Positions 1 to 8,563 of a stretch of DNA of 64,000 bases are shown piece by piece. Below the pieces are notes generated by a model, which was given only the letters and a program-made list of their open reading frames with translations, was not told the DNA's origin and ran no database searches. Position numbers and translations under genes: made by a program. This DNA is from Prochlorococcus sp. AG-402-K14 (lineage in GTDB: Bacteria; Cyanobacteriota; Cyanobacteriia; PCC-6307; Cyanobiaceae), in assembly GCA_003216815.1 (NCBI GenBank), contig QCIG01000002.1:1-64000 (forward strand). The letters run 5' to 3'. The first letter of the stretch is position 1. Each line of letters begins with the position of its first letter.

Positions 1-246
1 CGCCAAAATCACTGAGATCTACTGATAAATAGAGAAAGTTCTGCCACTGATTGCCACAGTCTTGAAAAGTTTGTTGTGGGGAGTGTTGTGAAGAGATTTG
101 TATTTTTCAAAAAAGTTCTGCCATCGGTTGCTGCCGCTTCCCATGTGACCTTCCAAGGAAGGCAAATCTATTCAGGCAACATATAATCATTTAACAGGCA
201 AGGATGTTTATTTCAAAGATTAATAATTTTATATTCCATCTGTTTG
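1..246. other. Gene-free left edge with an imperfect direct repeat
   Basis: No complete gene is visible. Two imperfect direct copies of a motif of about 18 nt occur near positions 38-56 and 113-131, each containing AAGTTCTGCCA followed by a TTGC core. On the minus strand one frame stays open for about 50 codons without a convincing start. It could be the tail of a decayed gene downstream of the CMP-sugar synthetase, but nothing identifies it. Confidence 0.3.
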
Positions 247-954
247 TTACTTTTGGTTTCTTAGTCGATATACATATTCCGCGATTTTAAGATCTTCAAT
301 TGTATGAATATCAATTGAATGCATTGTATCTTCAACCACTATTATTTCTACAGAATCACCAATTCTTCTTCCTGTTTTCCAAATTTCACTTCTGCTTGCT
401 GAGGCAAGACCTGTATCTTCACGATATACTAGTCTTTTATTCTTTTTTCTTTCTTGCCTTTGTCCATAAAGCTGCATATAGGGGGAAACTCTTTGATATT
501 GCCCATAAGGAAGTTGTTCCCAATAATTTTTATAAGAAAGATTGGCAATAAAGCATGATTCTATACTGGGATTTTTTACTAATGTTGAAATTACAGAATC
601 TATATATTCATCCTTTCTGAAAACATCTGTACATGTTATGAAAACACAAATATCATATTTTTTATTTAACTTCTTTTCAGTCTCAATTACAGAATGCTGT
701 AAAGTCTCTTCCATCGAAGTTGTGTCTAAAGATATTTCTTTAGGTCTGAGGAATGGAACAAGTGCACCTGCTTTTAATGCAATATCTGCATATTGTTGAG
801 AATCAGTACTAACGACTATATCGGTAATTAATTTAGAATTAAGAGCTTGTCTAATTGGATATTCAAGTAATGGTTTACCATTAAATAAATGTATATTTTT
901 ATCTGGAAGGCCCTTAGAACCTGATCTTGCAGGGATAACACATAAAACTTTCAT
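247..954 (-). CDS. Acylneuraminate/CMP-sugar cytidylyltransferase (NeuA family)
   Basis: Predicted to activate a nonulosonic-acid type sugar as its CMP derivative for a surface glycan, in the cytoplasm. The N-terminus carries the family nucleotide-binding motif IPARSGSKGLPDKN (residues 7-20), followed by STDS (49-52) and an RPKEISLDTTS segment (70-80) typical of CMP-sialate synthetases. At 235 residues it matches single-domain NeuA proteins. It is the last gene of the minus-strand cluster that starts at 4049. The 49-nt gap from the upstream glycosyltransferase fits co-transcription. The sugar is unknown: no NeuB gene is in view, though a DAHP-synthase-like gene lies across the divergent promoter. 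The ATG start matches the family N-terminus. Confidence 0.85.
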   Translation of the reverse strand: MKVLCVIPARSGSKGLPDKNIHLFNGKPLLEYPIRQALNSKLITDIVVSTDSQQYADIALKAGALVPFLRPKEISLDTTSMEETLQHSVIETEKKLNKKYDICVFITCTDVFRKDEYIDSVISTLVKNPSIESCFIANLSYKNYWEQLPYGQYQRVSPYMQLYGQRQERKKNKRLVYREDTGLASASRSEIWKTGRRIGDSVEIIVVEDTMHSIDIHTIEDLKIAEYVYRLRNQK

Positions 955-1003
955 AACTTTTGCAACCTCTTAACCTGATAATAACATTATAAATAAATTG
1001 GTT

Positions 1004-2182
1004 TTAATTTAAGTATTCTTCAATAATATCTACACATTCTTTGCAACCTTTTCTTAATAAAAAATTATCATATATTGAAGATTTAGGACCGCTACTTTTT
1101 TTGATTGGGGATTGTTTAATAATAGATATAATTTCTTCGGTAGTGATATTAATAGGTTTTATTATTTTAATTTTTTTATTTGACGCATATTCTAGATTTG
1201 ACTCAATTTCTGGATTGGACTCTTCTAAAACTAAAATAGGATTTGCATTCGTAAATAATGATTCAGTGAGTGTATTGTAACCACATCTGGCTAAGAAATG
1301 ATTTGCATTAGTAATTGCAGAATGTGCTTCCGATATCGTTTTTAGAGTATATATTGTTTTTGATTTATTTATATTAATTAAAGCTTTCCTTTCCAATTTT
1401 ACTGGGCTAACAATAAGATTTATATTGTATTGATCAGACCAATTTAGGATTATGTCATTAATACTTTCTGTCAAAGAATATGTTCCATTATTCATCAACA
1501 GTAGGCTTTGTAATGAAGAATTCAAGAAAGTTAAGGATGAATTTGATTTAAAAGCATCAATAAAAGAATCAGATAGTATAAAGTTACAGTCTTTATATAA
1601 CCTAGATCTGATTTTCATTAATATTAGATTGTTTTTAGGTGTTAAAGGAGGAAAAATAAATAAATCATAGTTATCATATATTTCTTTCATAAGATCAATA
1701 ATTTCTTTTATTCGATCAATTTTTTTATGATTATTTGAGTATCTTAAATTAATTTCCTCATACATCCAATCCCAGGTAAAGTGAGAAATATTTATTGATT
1801 TACAATTATAGTGCTTAGCTAGTAGACTAGCTTGCGGTACAGAATCAGAAATAATTAAATCACAATTTTCAAATGAAGAAATAATTTCTTTTTCCCAATT
1901 TGATAAATTTTTTTCCCAATCTCTTAAGTTATATAATGTTGATTCCTGGTCAAGTGAGCAATATCGATTTTTTTTCAATAACAGGCCACTATCCAAAAAG
2001 TGTATTTTAGCTGGTATTTTTAAACGTTGCTTTAATAATTCAATATGAGATCCTGTAAAAATATTAATATCTAATTTCTGACTTGTTTTCGAAGGGAATT
2101 GATTGAGAATACTGCAAATCCTTATTGAATGTCCGAATCCTTCTTCACTTATGAAAATAAATATTGCTTTTCTTTTTTTCAT
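1004..2182 (-). CDS. GT-B fold glycosyltransferase, MurG/GT28-like
   Basis: Probable cytoplasmic glycosyltransferase of 392 residues. Near the N-terminus it has a glycine-rich GFGHSIR loop (residues 15-21), like the donor-binding loop of MurG-type GT-B enzymes. The C-terminal half carries ARCGYNTLTESL, typical of the nucleotide-sugar binding lobe, then a conserved acidic run. No signal peptide or clear membrane helix is seen. Its ATG overlaps the stop of the AroE-like gene by four bases (ATGA type), so translational coupling is likely. The context (CMP-sugar synthetase downstream, two dehydrogenases upstream) supports a role in building an unusual surface glycan. Donor and acceptor cannot be told. 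Confidence 0.65.
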   Translation of the reverse strand: MKKRKAIFIFISEEGFGHSIRICSILNQFPSKTSQKLDINIFTGSHIELLKQRLKIPAKIHFLDSGLLLKKNRYCSLDQESTLYNLRDWEKNLSNWEKEIISSFENCDLIISDSVPQASLLAKHYNCKSINISHFTWDWMYEEINLRYSNNHKKIDRIKEIIDLMKEIYDNYDLFIFPPLTPKNNLILMKIRSRLYKDCNFILSDSFIDAFKSNSSLTFLNSSLQSLLLMNNGTYSLTESINDIILNWSDQYNINLIVSPVKLERKALININKSKTIYTLKTISEAHSAITNANHFLARCGYNTLTESLFTNANPILVLEESNPEIESNLEYASNKKIKIIKPINITTEEIISIIKQSPIKKSSGPKSSIYDNFLLRKGCKECVDIIEEYLN

Positions 2183-3003
2183 TTAATTATTTGTCCGTCC
2201 AATAATGAATACAATTGTGAGCATGAATTAGAAGTATACTTAGAAAACATAATCTTAAATGCAAGTACTGCTTGAATATTATTCATTGAAATGCCGTCTA
2301 TATAATGAATTGAATTCTTTTGACAAACTTCTTTAATAATTAAATTATTATGAGTATGAACTAGATCAAAAACAGTACAGTCTTTTCGTGCATAGTCTAA
2401 TAGGGTCTTATCTATTGCTATTCCTGGAAATCCTTTAGAACCACATGGTGTCGCATTTATAATCAAATTTGCCTGGCTAAATAATTTGATAATTCTTTCT
2501 GTATCTTCGTTGAATATTATTGATTTATTATCAATACTATTTATTTTCTTACTTGTTATTGAATGTAATTTAATATTATTTTTTTTGATATTTAAAACGA
2601 GTGAAATTGTTTTATTCATAGCACCTGTACCTATAATTATTACATTTTTAGGTTTCAGTTTTTTAAGTATTATTCTTAAAGCTATCAAATCTGTATTTTC
2701 AAATCTATTTCTGCCATCTTTATCTTTCCAAAAAAGATTAGCAATTTTGCTTGATTTAACTCTTATTGAGGGGTGATTTCTATTGATTGAACTCCAAAGA
2801 TCCTTCCATGGATTCGTGATTAGTAATCCATGGAAATCATTTATTTCAGACAATTCTTTTAGTTGATTAATGAAACTTGTTTTATTTTGAATATCTATGG
2901 GCTTCATGGCTAATGGAATATTTAACTCACCTGATAGAAATTTAAATATTTTTGGAGATCTTGCAGAAAGAGATGCATTAGCACCTAAAATGTATGTGTG
3001 CAT
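2179..3003 (-). CDS. Shikimate/quinate dehydrogenase-like oxidoreductase (AroE family paralogue)
   Basis: 274-residue protein with the AroE family layout. The substrate loop is ITNPWK, with a lysine at about residue 67. FENTD follows, with an aspartate at about 105; these two equal the catalytic Lys/Asp dyad. The Rossmann loop is GTGAMNKT (125-132), then INATPCG and a C-terminal DGISMNNIQAVLAF segment. Glycine-rich loop and flanking sequence differ from housekeeping AroE, and the gene sits in a glycan operon, so I infer an NAD(P)-dependent reduction of a keto-sugar or cyclitol rather than shikimate synthesis. It overlaps the upstream Gfo/Idh gene by 19 nt and the downstream glycosyltransferase by 4 nt. 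Confidence 0.75.
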   Translation of the reverse strand: MHTYILGANASLSARSPKIFKFLSGELNIPLAMKPIDIQNKTSFINQLKELSEINDFHGLLITNPWKDLWSSINRNHPSIRVKSSKIANLFWKDKDGRNRFENTDLIALRIILKKLKPKNVIIIGTGAMNKTISLVLNIKKNNIKLHSITSKKINSIDNKSIIFNEDTERIIKLFSQANLIINATPCGSKGFPGIAIDKTLLDYARKDCTVFDLVHTHNNLIIKEVCQKNSIHYIDGISMNNIQAVLAFKIMFSKYTSNSCSQLYSLLDGQIIK

Positions 3004-4049
3004 TCGGTAATCCCTAGTTTGATATAGTTATGGTTATCTAAAGGCTTTATTTTTTTCTCTAATCTTGCACTTAGGTACATTGCATTTACTAACCTAGATG
3101 TTTTTAATACTGATGATATCTTAATACTATGATCTAAATCTTTATTGATACATTCAATTATTTCTTTAAATAGCTTTGGGTGACCATTCCCGTACCCAGT
3201 TTCAAATTTTTCGGAGTGAGACTTAATCAGGTGATCTTTATCATCTATATCTGTATCAAGAACTTCATTTAGAGATATGCCTCCTAGCTTGATATAACCT
3301 TTTGATCCAATTATATCCATACAAGCCTCTATATCTTTATTGGGAGCTAGTGTAGTAGCTTCAAATGAGCCTAATGCTCCATTATTAAAACTAAAGATGG
3401 ATAATGATGTATCTTCTGCTTCTATTACTTGATGATTTGTTTTATTGATAGTAAATACTTCTTCAGGCATTCCTAATAACCATTGGTAAGCATCTAGATG
3501 GTGTATTGCTTGATTGTTTAGAACACCTCCATCATATTTCCATGTTCCTCTCCAGGACTCTTCAAAATAATTCTCGTCACGGCACCATCTAAGGCATACT
3601 CGAGATGTTCTGAGCTCTCCTAATCTTCCTTCTTCTAATAGTTTTTTAGCAAAAACTATAGCTTTATTATATCTGTTTTGGAAAACACTAAATATTCTTT
3701 TGTTATTTGTCTGAGCTATATTGGTTATTTCTTCGATTTCTGAAGGGATCATGCAAATTGGTTTTTCAATTATTGTATTTATATTATTTTCTAAAAGCAT
3801 TTTCGCATGAGCGAAATGCAAACCAGATATTGAAAGTACTATTCCTATATCTATATTATCTATTGAATCTAATAAATCATTTATACAATTAAAGATAGGA
3901 ATATTTTTAAACTCTTTTTTTAGGTTATAAATTTTATTAGGGTTATTATCAACTAAGCCAACTAAGTCCCATGATTTGGGAAGTACAGGCAGAACATTTA
4001 ATTTATAATGTTCAAAAACTCTACCACACCCTATTATAATAAATCTCAT
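2985..4049 (-). CDS. Gfo/Idh/MocA family NAD(P)-dependent oxidoreductase
   Basis: 354-residue sugar or inositol dehydrogenase family protein and the first gene of the minus-strand operon. The N-terminal Rossmann fold starts with IIIGCGRV (residues 4-11). The family signature EKPICM (95-100) supplies the catalytic lysine. A GGVLNNQAIHHLDAYQWL stretch follows, giving the family's histidine/aspartate active-site motif, and an alpha/beta domain completes the protein. Such enzymes oxidise or epimerise nucleotide sugars and cyclitols; the substrate here is not evident. The promoter should lie in the 328-nt gap shared with the divergent DAHP-synthase-like gene. Confidence 0.85.
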   Translation of the reverse strand: MRFIIIGCGRVFEHYKLNVLPVLPKSWDLVGLVDNNPNKIYNLKKEFKNIPIFNCINDLLDSIDNIDIGIVLSISGLHFAHAKMLLENNINTIIEKPICMIPSEIEEITNIAQTNNKRIFSVFQNRYNKAIVFAKKLLEEGRLGELRTSRVCLRWCRDENYFEESWRGTWKYDGGVLNNQAIHHLDAYQWLLGMPEEVFTINKTNHQVIEAEDTSLSIFSFNNGALGSFEATTLAPNKDIEACMDIIGSKGYIKLGGISLNEVLDTDIDDKDHLIKSHSEKFETGYGNGHPKLFKEIIECINKDLDHSIKISSVLKTSRLVNAMYLSARLEKKIKPLDNHNYIKLGITECTHTF

Positions 4050-4377
4050 ATAATTAATACATAATAAACTAATTATATCATGTCATATTGCTAAATTTTC
4101 TTCAATTTAAAATTATTTAGAAATCCGATCAACTTTTAGTTGAATCTTTGTTATTTTAAATCTATGTATTATCGGGATAATTGTCTTGAATAGATGTGAT
4201 TTTAATATGGTTTTAAATTTTTTCTTTAGCTCTTTATGCAAAAACTAAAATTTAATTTACTAATATATCAATGAATATCATAGAAACAGTATATTAAAAA
4301 TTCTTATTTTCTAGCAATGGATTTTGTTTTAAGATAATATTATTAAAATTAGATAAATCTTGCTATAGAGTTTCAAC
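4050..4377. other. Divergent intergenic region between two glycan transcription units
   Basis: 328 nt, very AT-rich, with no ORF that looks coding. It must hold the promoters for the minus-strand operon starting at 4049 and the plus-strand pair starting at 4378. I could not identify operators or a strong terminator. Confidence 0.5.
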
Positions 4378-5277
4378 ATGATTGATAATTCTTTCCCAGG
4401 TAAGGACGTTTCTGCTGATGACATTCAAACTAAATTCCCTTTAGCAGCTAAAAAGTCAGTAGATCATAAATCTATTGTAGAGGTAGGTAATAAATCATTT
4501 GGAGGCTTGTATGTCCCAGTGATGGGAGGACCGAATACGGTTGAATCCTTGGATTTAATTCTTAAATGTGCAAATCATGCGAAAAAATGTCATATTGATA
4601 TCTTGAGGGGTGGAGCATATAAGCCTCTAACTTTTCCTTATAGAAGTGAAAAATATTTTGAAACTCGTTCAAAGGGAATTGAATGGTTAGGCATAGCGAA
4701 AAAAGAAACTGGGCTGTTGACAGTTAGTGAAATAGTGCATGAAGATCAATTAAATGAGATGAAAAATAACATTGATATACTTCAAATTGGAACAAGAAAT
4801 ATGCAAAATTTCCCTTTGTTATTGCATTGCGCAAGAAGTGGTAAACCTATTCTATTAAAGAGAGGCTTTGGCTCTTCAATAAGAGATTTACTTGGAGCTG
4901 CTGAACATATACTTCTCGAAGGTAATTCGAGAGTCATTCTTTGCGAGAGAGGTGTTGTCGCTCCCCATACTCACAGAGCAAGCTCGAGATTTTTGCTGGA
5001 CATACAAGCTGTTCCTGCGCTTCATGAGATAACTCATTTACCAGTGGTTGTTGATCCTTCTCATGCTTGTTTTTGGGCTCCTTGGGTGCCTGCATTGGCA
5101 AAAGCATCTATCGCTTCAAATGCTGATGGTTTGATGCTTGAATTTCATCCTGACCCAAGCAATGCTGCAGTAGACCCTCTTCAGCCACTTTCATTTGAAG
5201 AAATTAATGATCTAATGCCTGTTCTTACAGCAGTAGCTAAAGCAGCCAATGAAAGATTGTTAGGGGTCCAAAAATAA
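4378..5277 (+). CDS. DAHP-synthase-like aldolase (type I beta / KDO8P synthase fold) with Asn at the metal-ligand Cys position
   Basis: 299-residue protein closely following the type I beta DAHP synthase pattern. It has the PEP/E4P loop RGGAYKP (residues 78-84), IGTRNMQNF (137-145), KRGFG (161-165), ILCERG (187-192), DPSHA (226-230), LMLEFHPDP (252-260) and a late aspartate at 266. His229, Glu255 and Asp266 keep three of the four metal ligands. The fourth, the Cys of the GPC(A/S)xES motif, is Asn53 (GGPNTVES). The same Cys-to-Asn change marks metal-independent KDO8P synthases, so metal independence is a reasonable inference. Its glycan-cluster position suggests it condenses PEP with a sugar aldehyde for a surface sugar. 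The next gene starts 4 nt later. Confidence 0.8.
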   Translation: MIDNSFPGKDVSADDIQTKFPLAAKKSVDHKSIVEVGNKSFGGLYVPVMGGPNTVESLDLILKCANHAKKCHIDILRGGAYKPLTFPYRSEKYFETRSKGIEWLGIAKKETGLLTVSEIVHEDQLNEMKNNIDILQIGTRNMQNFPLLLHCARSGKPILLKRGFGSSIRDLLGAAEHILLEGNSRVILCERGVVAPHTHRASSRFLLDIQAVPALHEITHLPVVVDPSHACFWAPWVPALAKASIASNADGLMLEFHPDPSNAAVDPLQPLSFEEINDLMPVLTAVAKAANERLLGVQK

Positions 5278-5281
5278 TCTA

Positions 5282-6325
5282 ATGGCTTTGTCTTGTCCTT
5301 TCTGCAATTCCAAAAGAGTAGATATTATTGAGAAAGATAAATATCAGTACAATTCATATTCTTTTATATTGGCAAAATACAAGAATTGTACCGAGACTGA
5401 GCTTATTGAAAATTCTCAACCACTTTTATGTTCATCATGTTCATTAAGCTTTTTTCATAATTGGATTTCAGATCAAGATAATCATGATCTTTATACAAAA
5501 TTAGTACCAATTCACCCAAGTTCTGAAAATATAATTAATAGAGATAAACATTTCACAAGTCATTATTTATTATCCAGATTATCTATGTTATGTAAAAATA
5601 ATATTTCCAGCGAAATTAGAGGTAGATATACAAGAGAAGTAAATTCTTTACTAACAAGTATTGGTATTGCTTCAATAGATGATTCAGTCTTTTTGGATAT
5701 AAATAATTTTATGAATAAATTTAAAAAAAGATTATCTAAAAAAGATTTGGATAATTTGCTAATCCCTGGCTCAAAATATGCTGGTTTTAAGCATCGATAT
5801 CTAGAGGATTTGGTGAAAGATTATCAATCTTTTGACAATTCTAAAAATCCAAAATATTCCCTTAAAAATAGAGTCTCATATACCGAAATTGGTTCTCCCA
5901 TTTGGGGATTATTAGGGTCTGAGAATCTAAAAAATAAATCATTGTGCTTTGCTCATGATTTGGCTGAAAATTTTTGGTCATTAAATAATGAACATTTAGA
6001 GAAATTTAAGTTAAAATATAATAGTAATTTTGATCAAAAAGCTTGGCTAGAAATAGATGAATCTATTATTATTGCGGCATTTGCATGTATAGATCATTCA
6101 AAAGATTTGATTAATTTCTTAAAGAAAATTTTTCTTAAGACTAATTATTTTATAGGAACTTTTGAAGAAACATTGATTGGATTTGCTCCTCCTATTCAAC
6201 ATCACTATAACTTAAACTATCATTCATTGAATAAAGCATTATCTTCATTTTTAGTTGATTATCAATTATCTGTAGATAAGTCCCTTTTTAGTAAATATAC
6301 ATTTTTTGAAATCAAAATAAGATAA
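5282..6325 (+). CDS. Zinc-ribbon-containing protein of unknown function, possibly methyltransferase-related
   Basis: 347 residues. The N-terminus has two Cys pairs, CPFC (5-8) and CSSC (50-53), likely binding one zinc ion. This resembles the zinc-binding domain that precedes some sugar C-methyltransferases, but I do not see a convincing SAM-binding glycine motif. The middle is rich in Lys, Asn and Ser, and no signal peptide or membrane helix is obvious. It starts 4 nt after the DAHP-synthase-like stop, so the two are almost certainly co-transcribed. The function is not recognised. Confidence 0.6.
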   Translation: MALSCPFCNSKRVDIIEKDKYQYNSYSFILAKYKNCTETELIENSQPLLCSSCSLSFFHNWISDQDNHDLYTKLVPIHPSSENIINRDKHFTSHYLLSRLSMLCKNNISSEIRGRYTREVNSLLTSIGIASIDDSVFLDINNFMNKFKKRLSKKDLDNLLIPGSKYAGFKHRYLEDLVKDYQSFDNSKNPKYSLKNRVSYTEIGSPIWGLLGSENLKNKSLCFAHDLAENFWSLNNEHLEKFKLKYNSNFDQKAWLEIDESIIIAAFACIDHSKDLINFLKKIFLKTNYFIGTFEETLIGFAPPIQHHYNLNYHSLNKALSSFLVDYQLSVDKSLFSKYTFFEIKIR

Positions 6326-6351
6326 ACATAACCCTGACTTAAGATAATTTT

Positions 6352-7019
6352 TTATGATGACTTATGAAATAAAAAATGAGAGTCATGTTTATCTCTTATG
6401 GAAATATTTTCCTTTGCTTCAATGAGTTCTAGACCAGAATAAATTGCTAATTTTTCTATGAAATTTTTAGAAAAATAAAACAAGTGCTGTATCCTCGCTT
6501 CTCTTCCTGATCGTGGCGTTGGCTTCCCTGAAAGAGTCCTCAATAGATTGCATTGTCTTTTACTTGTATCGTAGTCAGTTGTTGCTCTTATCCCTTTTGC
6601 TTTTCTTGTAGCCAAGTATTCATCTTTGAAATTTCCCCAATTCACCACTCCAGCTCTAACAGGGCTTTTGGTTTGAATTTTGGCTTGAGCTTCTTTGAGT
6701 GAAGAAGGATTATCTGCGTTTCTTGTTATGTCATTAAGTCGTTTAACTGTGTCTCTGATAAGTGGTGCATTTTCTTATTTAAAAGATATGTCCCGATTGC
6801 TACAGCTTCTTGGATTATTAACTCCGAGTCCTTTCGCAAGTCTTCTCCAGACTTTTGTTTGCGACCTTGAGGAGTAACTAGCCATCCACGTCCACATTTA
6901 ATCTTGATCTTTTGGTGTAGAAGTTCAATCCAATCGATCATTTCATTGGTATGACTAAATGCTTGTGGTGAATATTTTGGTGCAGAATTGTTATATCGGT
7001 AGGTATCACGACATATCAA
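6352..7019 (-). pseudogene. Broken site-specific integrase N-terminal region fused to a methyltransferase-like C-terminal fragment
   Basis: Reading from 7019 (probable TTG start) the frame is open to 6726. A second frame, open from about 6775 through 6648 to 6352, continues the sense, so one frameshift near 6775 splits the gene. The rejoined product has an arm-type segment with GRGWLVTPQG, then a core-binding-like stretch (NWGNFKDEYLATRKAKG). No catalytic tyrosine-recombinase domain follows. After about residue 200 it reads QHLFYFSKNFIEKLAIYSGL, which resembles the C-terminus of SAM methyltransferases. The 5' end lies only 60 nt from the 3' end of tRNA-Arg, the usual place for a tRNA-targeting integrase. 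I read it as an excision or recombination scar. The integrase assignment is by pattern and context only. Confidence 0.5.
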
Positions 7020-7079
7020 GATGACTCAGGGAATTTCACCGATCTCTATAGTTTATTGATATTAATAGCTTTTTTGAAC

Positions 7080-7152
<73 letters not shown>

Positions 7153-7438
7153 TAGAGGATGTTTAGGTAAAAACGATAAAGGAAAGGAAGTCCTTATGTG
7201 AAAAAATAACTATTCAAGACTACATACTGTCGCAACCCGCTACAAGCAGAATTAAGTAGACCAACAATAGTTTGATTAATTATTTGTTGAAATAGTGTTC
7301 TATAAACAACTAAGAAAATAAGAATAATATTTTAAGAATGAAGCTCTGTCTTGGTTTCAACGAATTTAAATTGTGTTTTGTGGATTTCTGCCTTTTTATA
7401 AGAGTTTTTATGGTTGAAAATTATTTTCACTAAATCTG

Positions 7439-8266
7439 ATGTTTAGGCCTTATCTTGTGTATGTAGAAATGGTAGAAATGATTTCAAGAAGGTTAACCAA
7501 GACTCAAAAAGCTGAGATTGTAGAGGCCTATAGGGCTGGAGGTAATACGAATGTCCTAGCAGGAAAATTTAGTTGCACTGCTAATACTATAAATAGAACA
7601 GTCAAAACCTTACTATCAGATAGTGAATATAAACTTTTAAAGGCAGAAAGATCAAAGATTAACAATAAAAAAGTAAAATTGGTTGATGATAAAACTTTAA
7701 ATAAAAAAAATGAAGATTTTGAGCAATCAAGTTCTTTAATATCATCCAAAGATAAAATTAAAAAAGGGGATCTAGGTATAAAAGTAAATGAAGAATTTCA
7801 TACTCCTAATGTTGATAATATATCTGCTATAGATCTTGATCATCCTGAGGATTCATTCGTTAAAAATCAAAATAATAACAATAACTCTCAGAATGAATTT
7901 GAGGCTATACCTCCCTTGGTTTCTGATTTTGATTTTGATATTGAGAGACATAAGTCTGATTTTGAGATTCTTAATTATGAAAGTCTTCCTGAGAGTGTAT
8001 TCATGATTGTAGATAAGAAAGTTGAATTAGATTTTCAAACTATTTCTGACTTGCCAGAATGGAACTTTTTACCCGAAAATGAGTTAAAAAGAAATGCACT
8101 TTTATTATTTGCTAACCAACGATCTGCTAAAAGAAGTTGTTCTAAGAATCAACGAGTTATAAAGATACCAAACACTAGTATTTTTAAACTATCAAAATCA
8201 TATTTAATATCAAAAGGTATTACTAGGTTGATTCTTGAAGATTCAATAATAGCTTTGGATCAATAG
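7439..8266 (+). CDS. HTH-domain protein, conserved picocyanobacterial hypothetical
   Basis: Up to 275 residues. An internal ATG at 7478 (MISRRLTKTQKAEIV) is the more likely start because the recognisable domain begins there. The first 60 residues form a helix-turn-helix of the transposase/Homeodomain-like kind (KAEIVEAYRAGG, then CTANTINRTVKTLL). A long low-complexity linker rich in Asn, Asp and Lys follows. A conserved-looking C-terminal block begins around LPESVFMIVDKKVEL. It could be a DNA-binding regulator; the target is unknown. It stands alone between tRNA-Arg and a convergent small gene. Confidence 0.65.
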   Translation: MFRPYLVYVEMVEMISRRLTKTQKAEIVEAYRAGGNTNVLAGKFSCTANTINRTVKTLLSDSEYKLLKAERSKINNKKVKLVDDKTLNKKNEDFEQSSSLISSKDKIKKGDLGIKVNEEFHTPNVDNISAIDLDHPEDSFVKNQNNNNNSQNEFEAIPPLVSDFDFDIERHKSDFEILNYESLPESVFMIVDKKVELDFQTISDLPEWNFLPENELKRNALLLFANQRSAKRSCSKNQRVIKIPNTSIFKLSKSYLISKGITRLILEDSIIALDQ

Positions 8267-8277
8267 TTCACTGAAAG

Positions 8278-8508
8278 TTAATCTTTTTCAGTATTATTAA
8301 TCATTAATACTGAAGTCAAGCCTCCAGATAATAATCCTAAGGTGAATGAAGTACCCATTAGAAAACCAATTGGAAGAGTTACAGTTTTATTTAGGAGTAA
8401 ATCTAAACTATGCTTCTTCCCTATGTTTTGTGATCCAAGGCAAAGGAAGAAAATTAGTAGTATTGCTGTAGCAATATTTAGAGTTAAAAGTTTTAATCTG
8501 AAAAACAT
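8278..8508 (-). CDS. Small two-helix membrane protein
   Basis: 76 residues. A hydrophobic segment at about 8-26 and another at about 45-70, separated by a polar loop, suggest two transmembrane helices with a short polar tail. No family recognised. It converges on the HTH gene with an 11-nt gap and lies upstream of, and co-directional with, rsmI (starting codons 940 nt apart), so it is probably a separate unit. Confidence 0.6.
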   Translation of the reverse strand: MFFRLKLLTLNIATAILLIFFLCLGSQNIGKKHSLDLLLNKTVTLPIGFLMGTSFTLGLLSGGLTSVLMINNTEKD

Positions 8509-8563
8509 TTAGAAAAATTTTCTAAATAAAATTATTCTATTAATTAACTTTGAGCAAAAAAGC

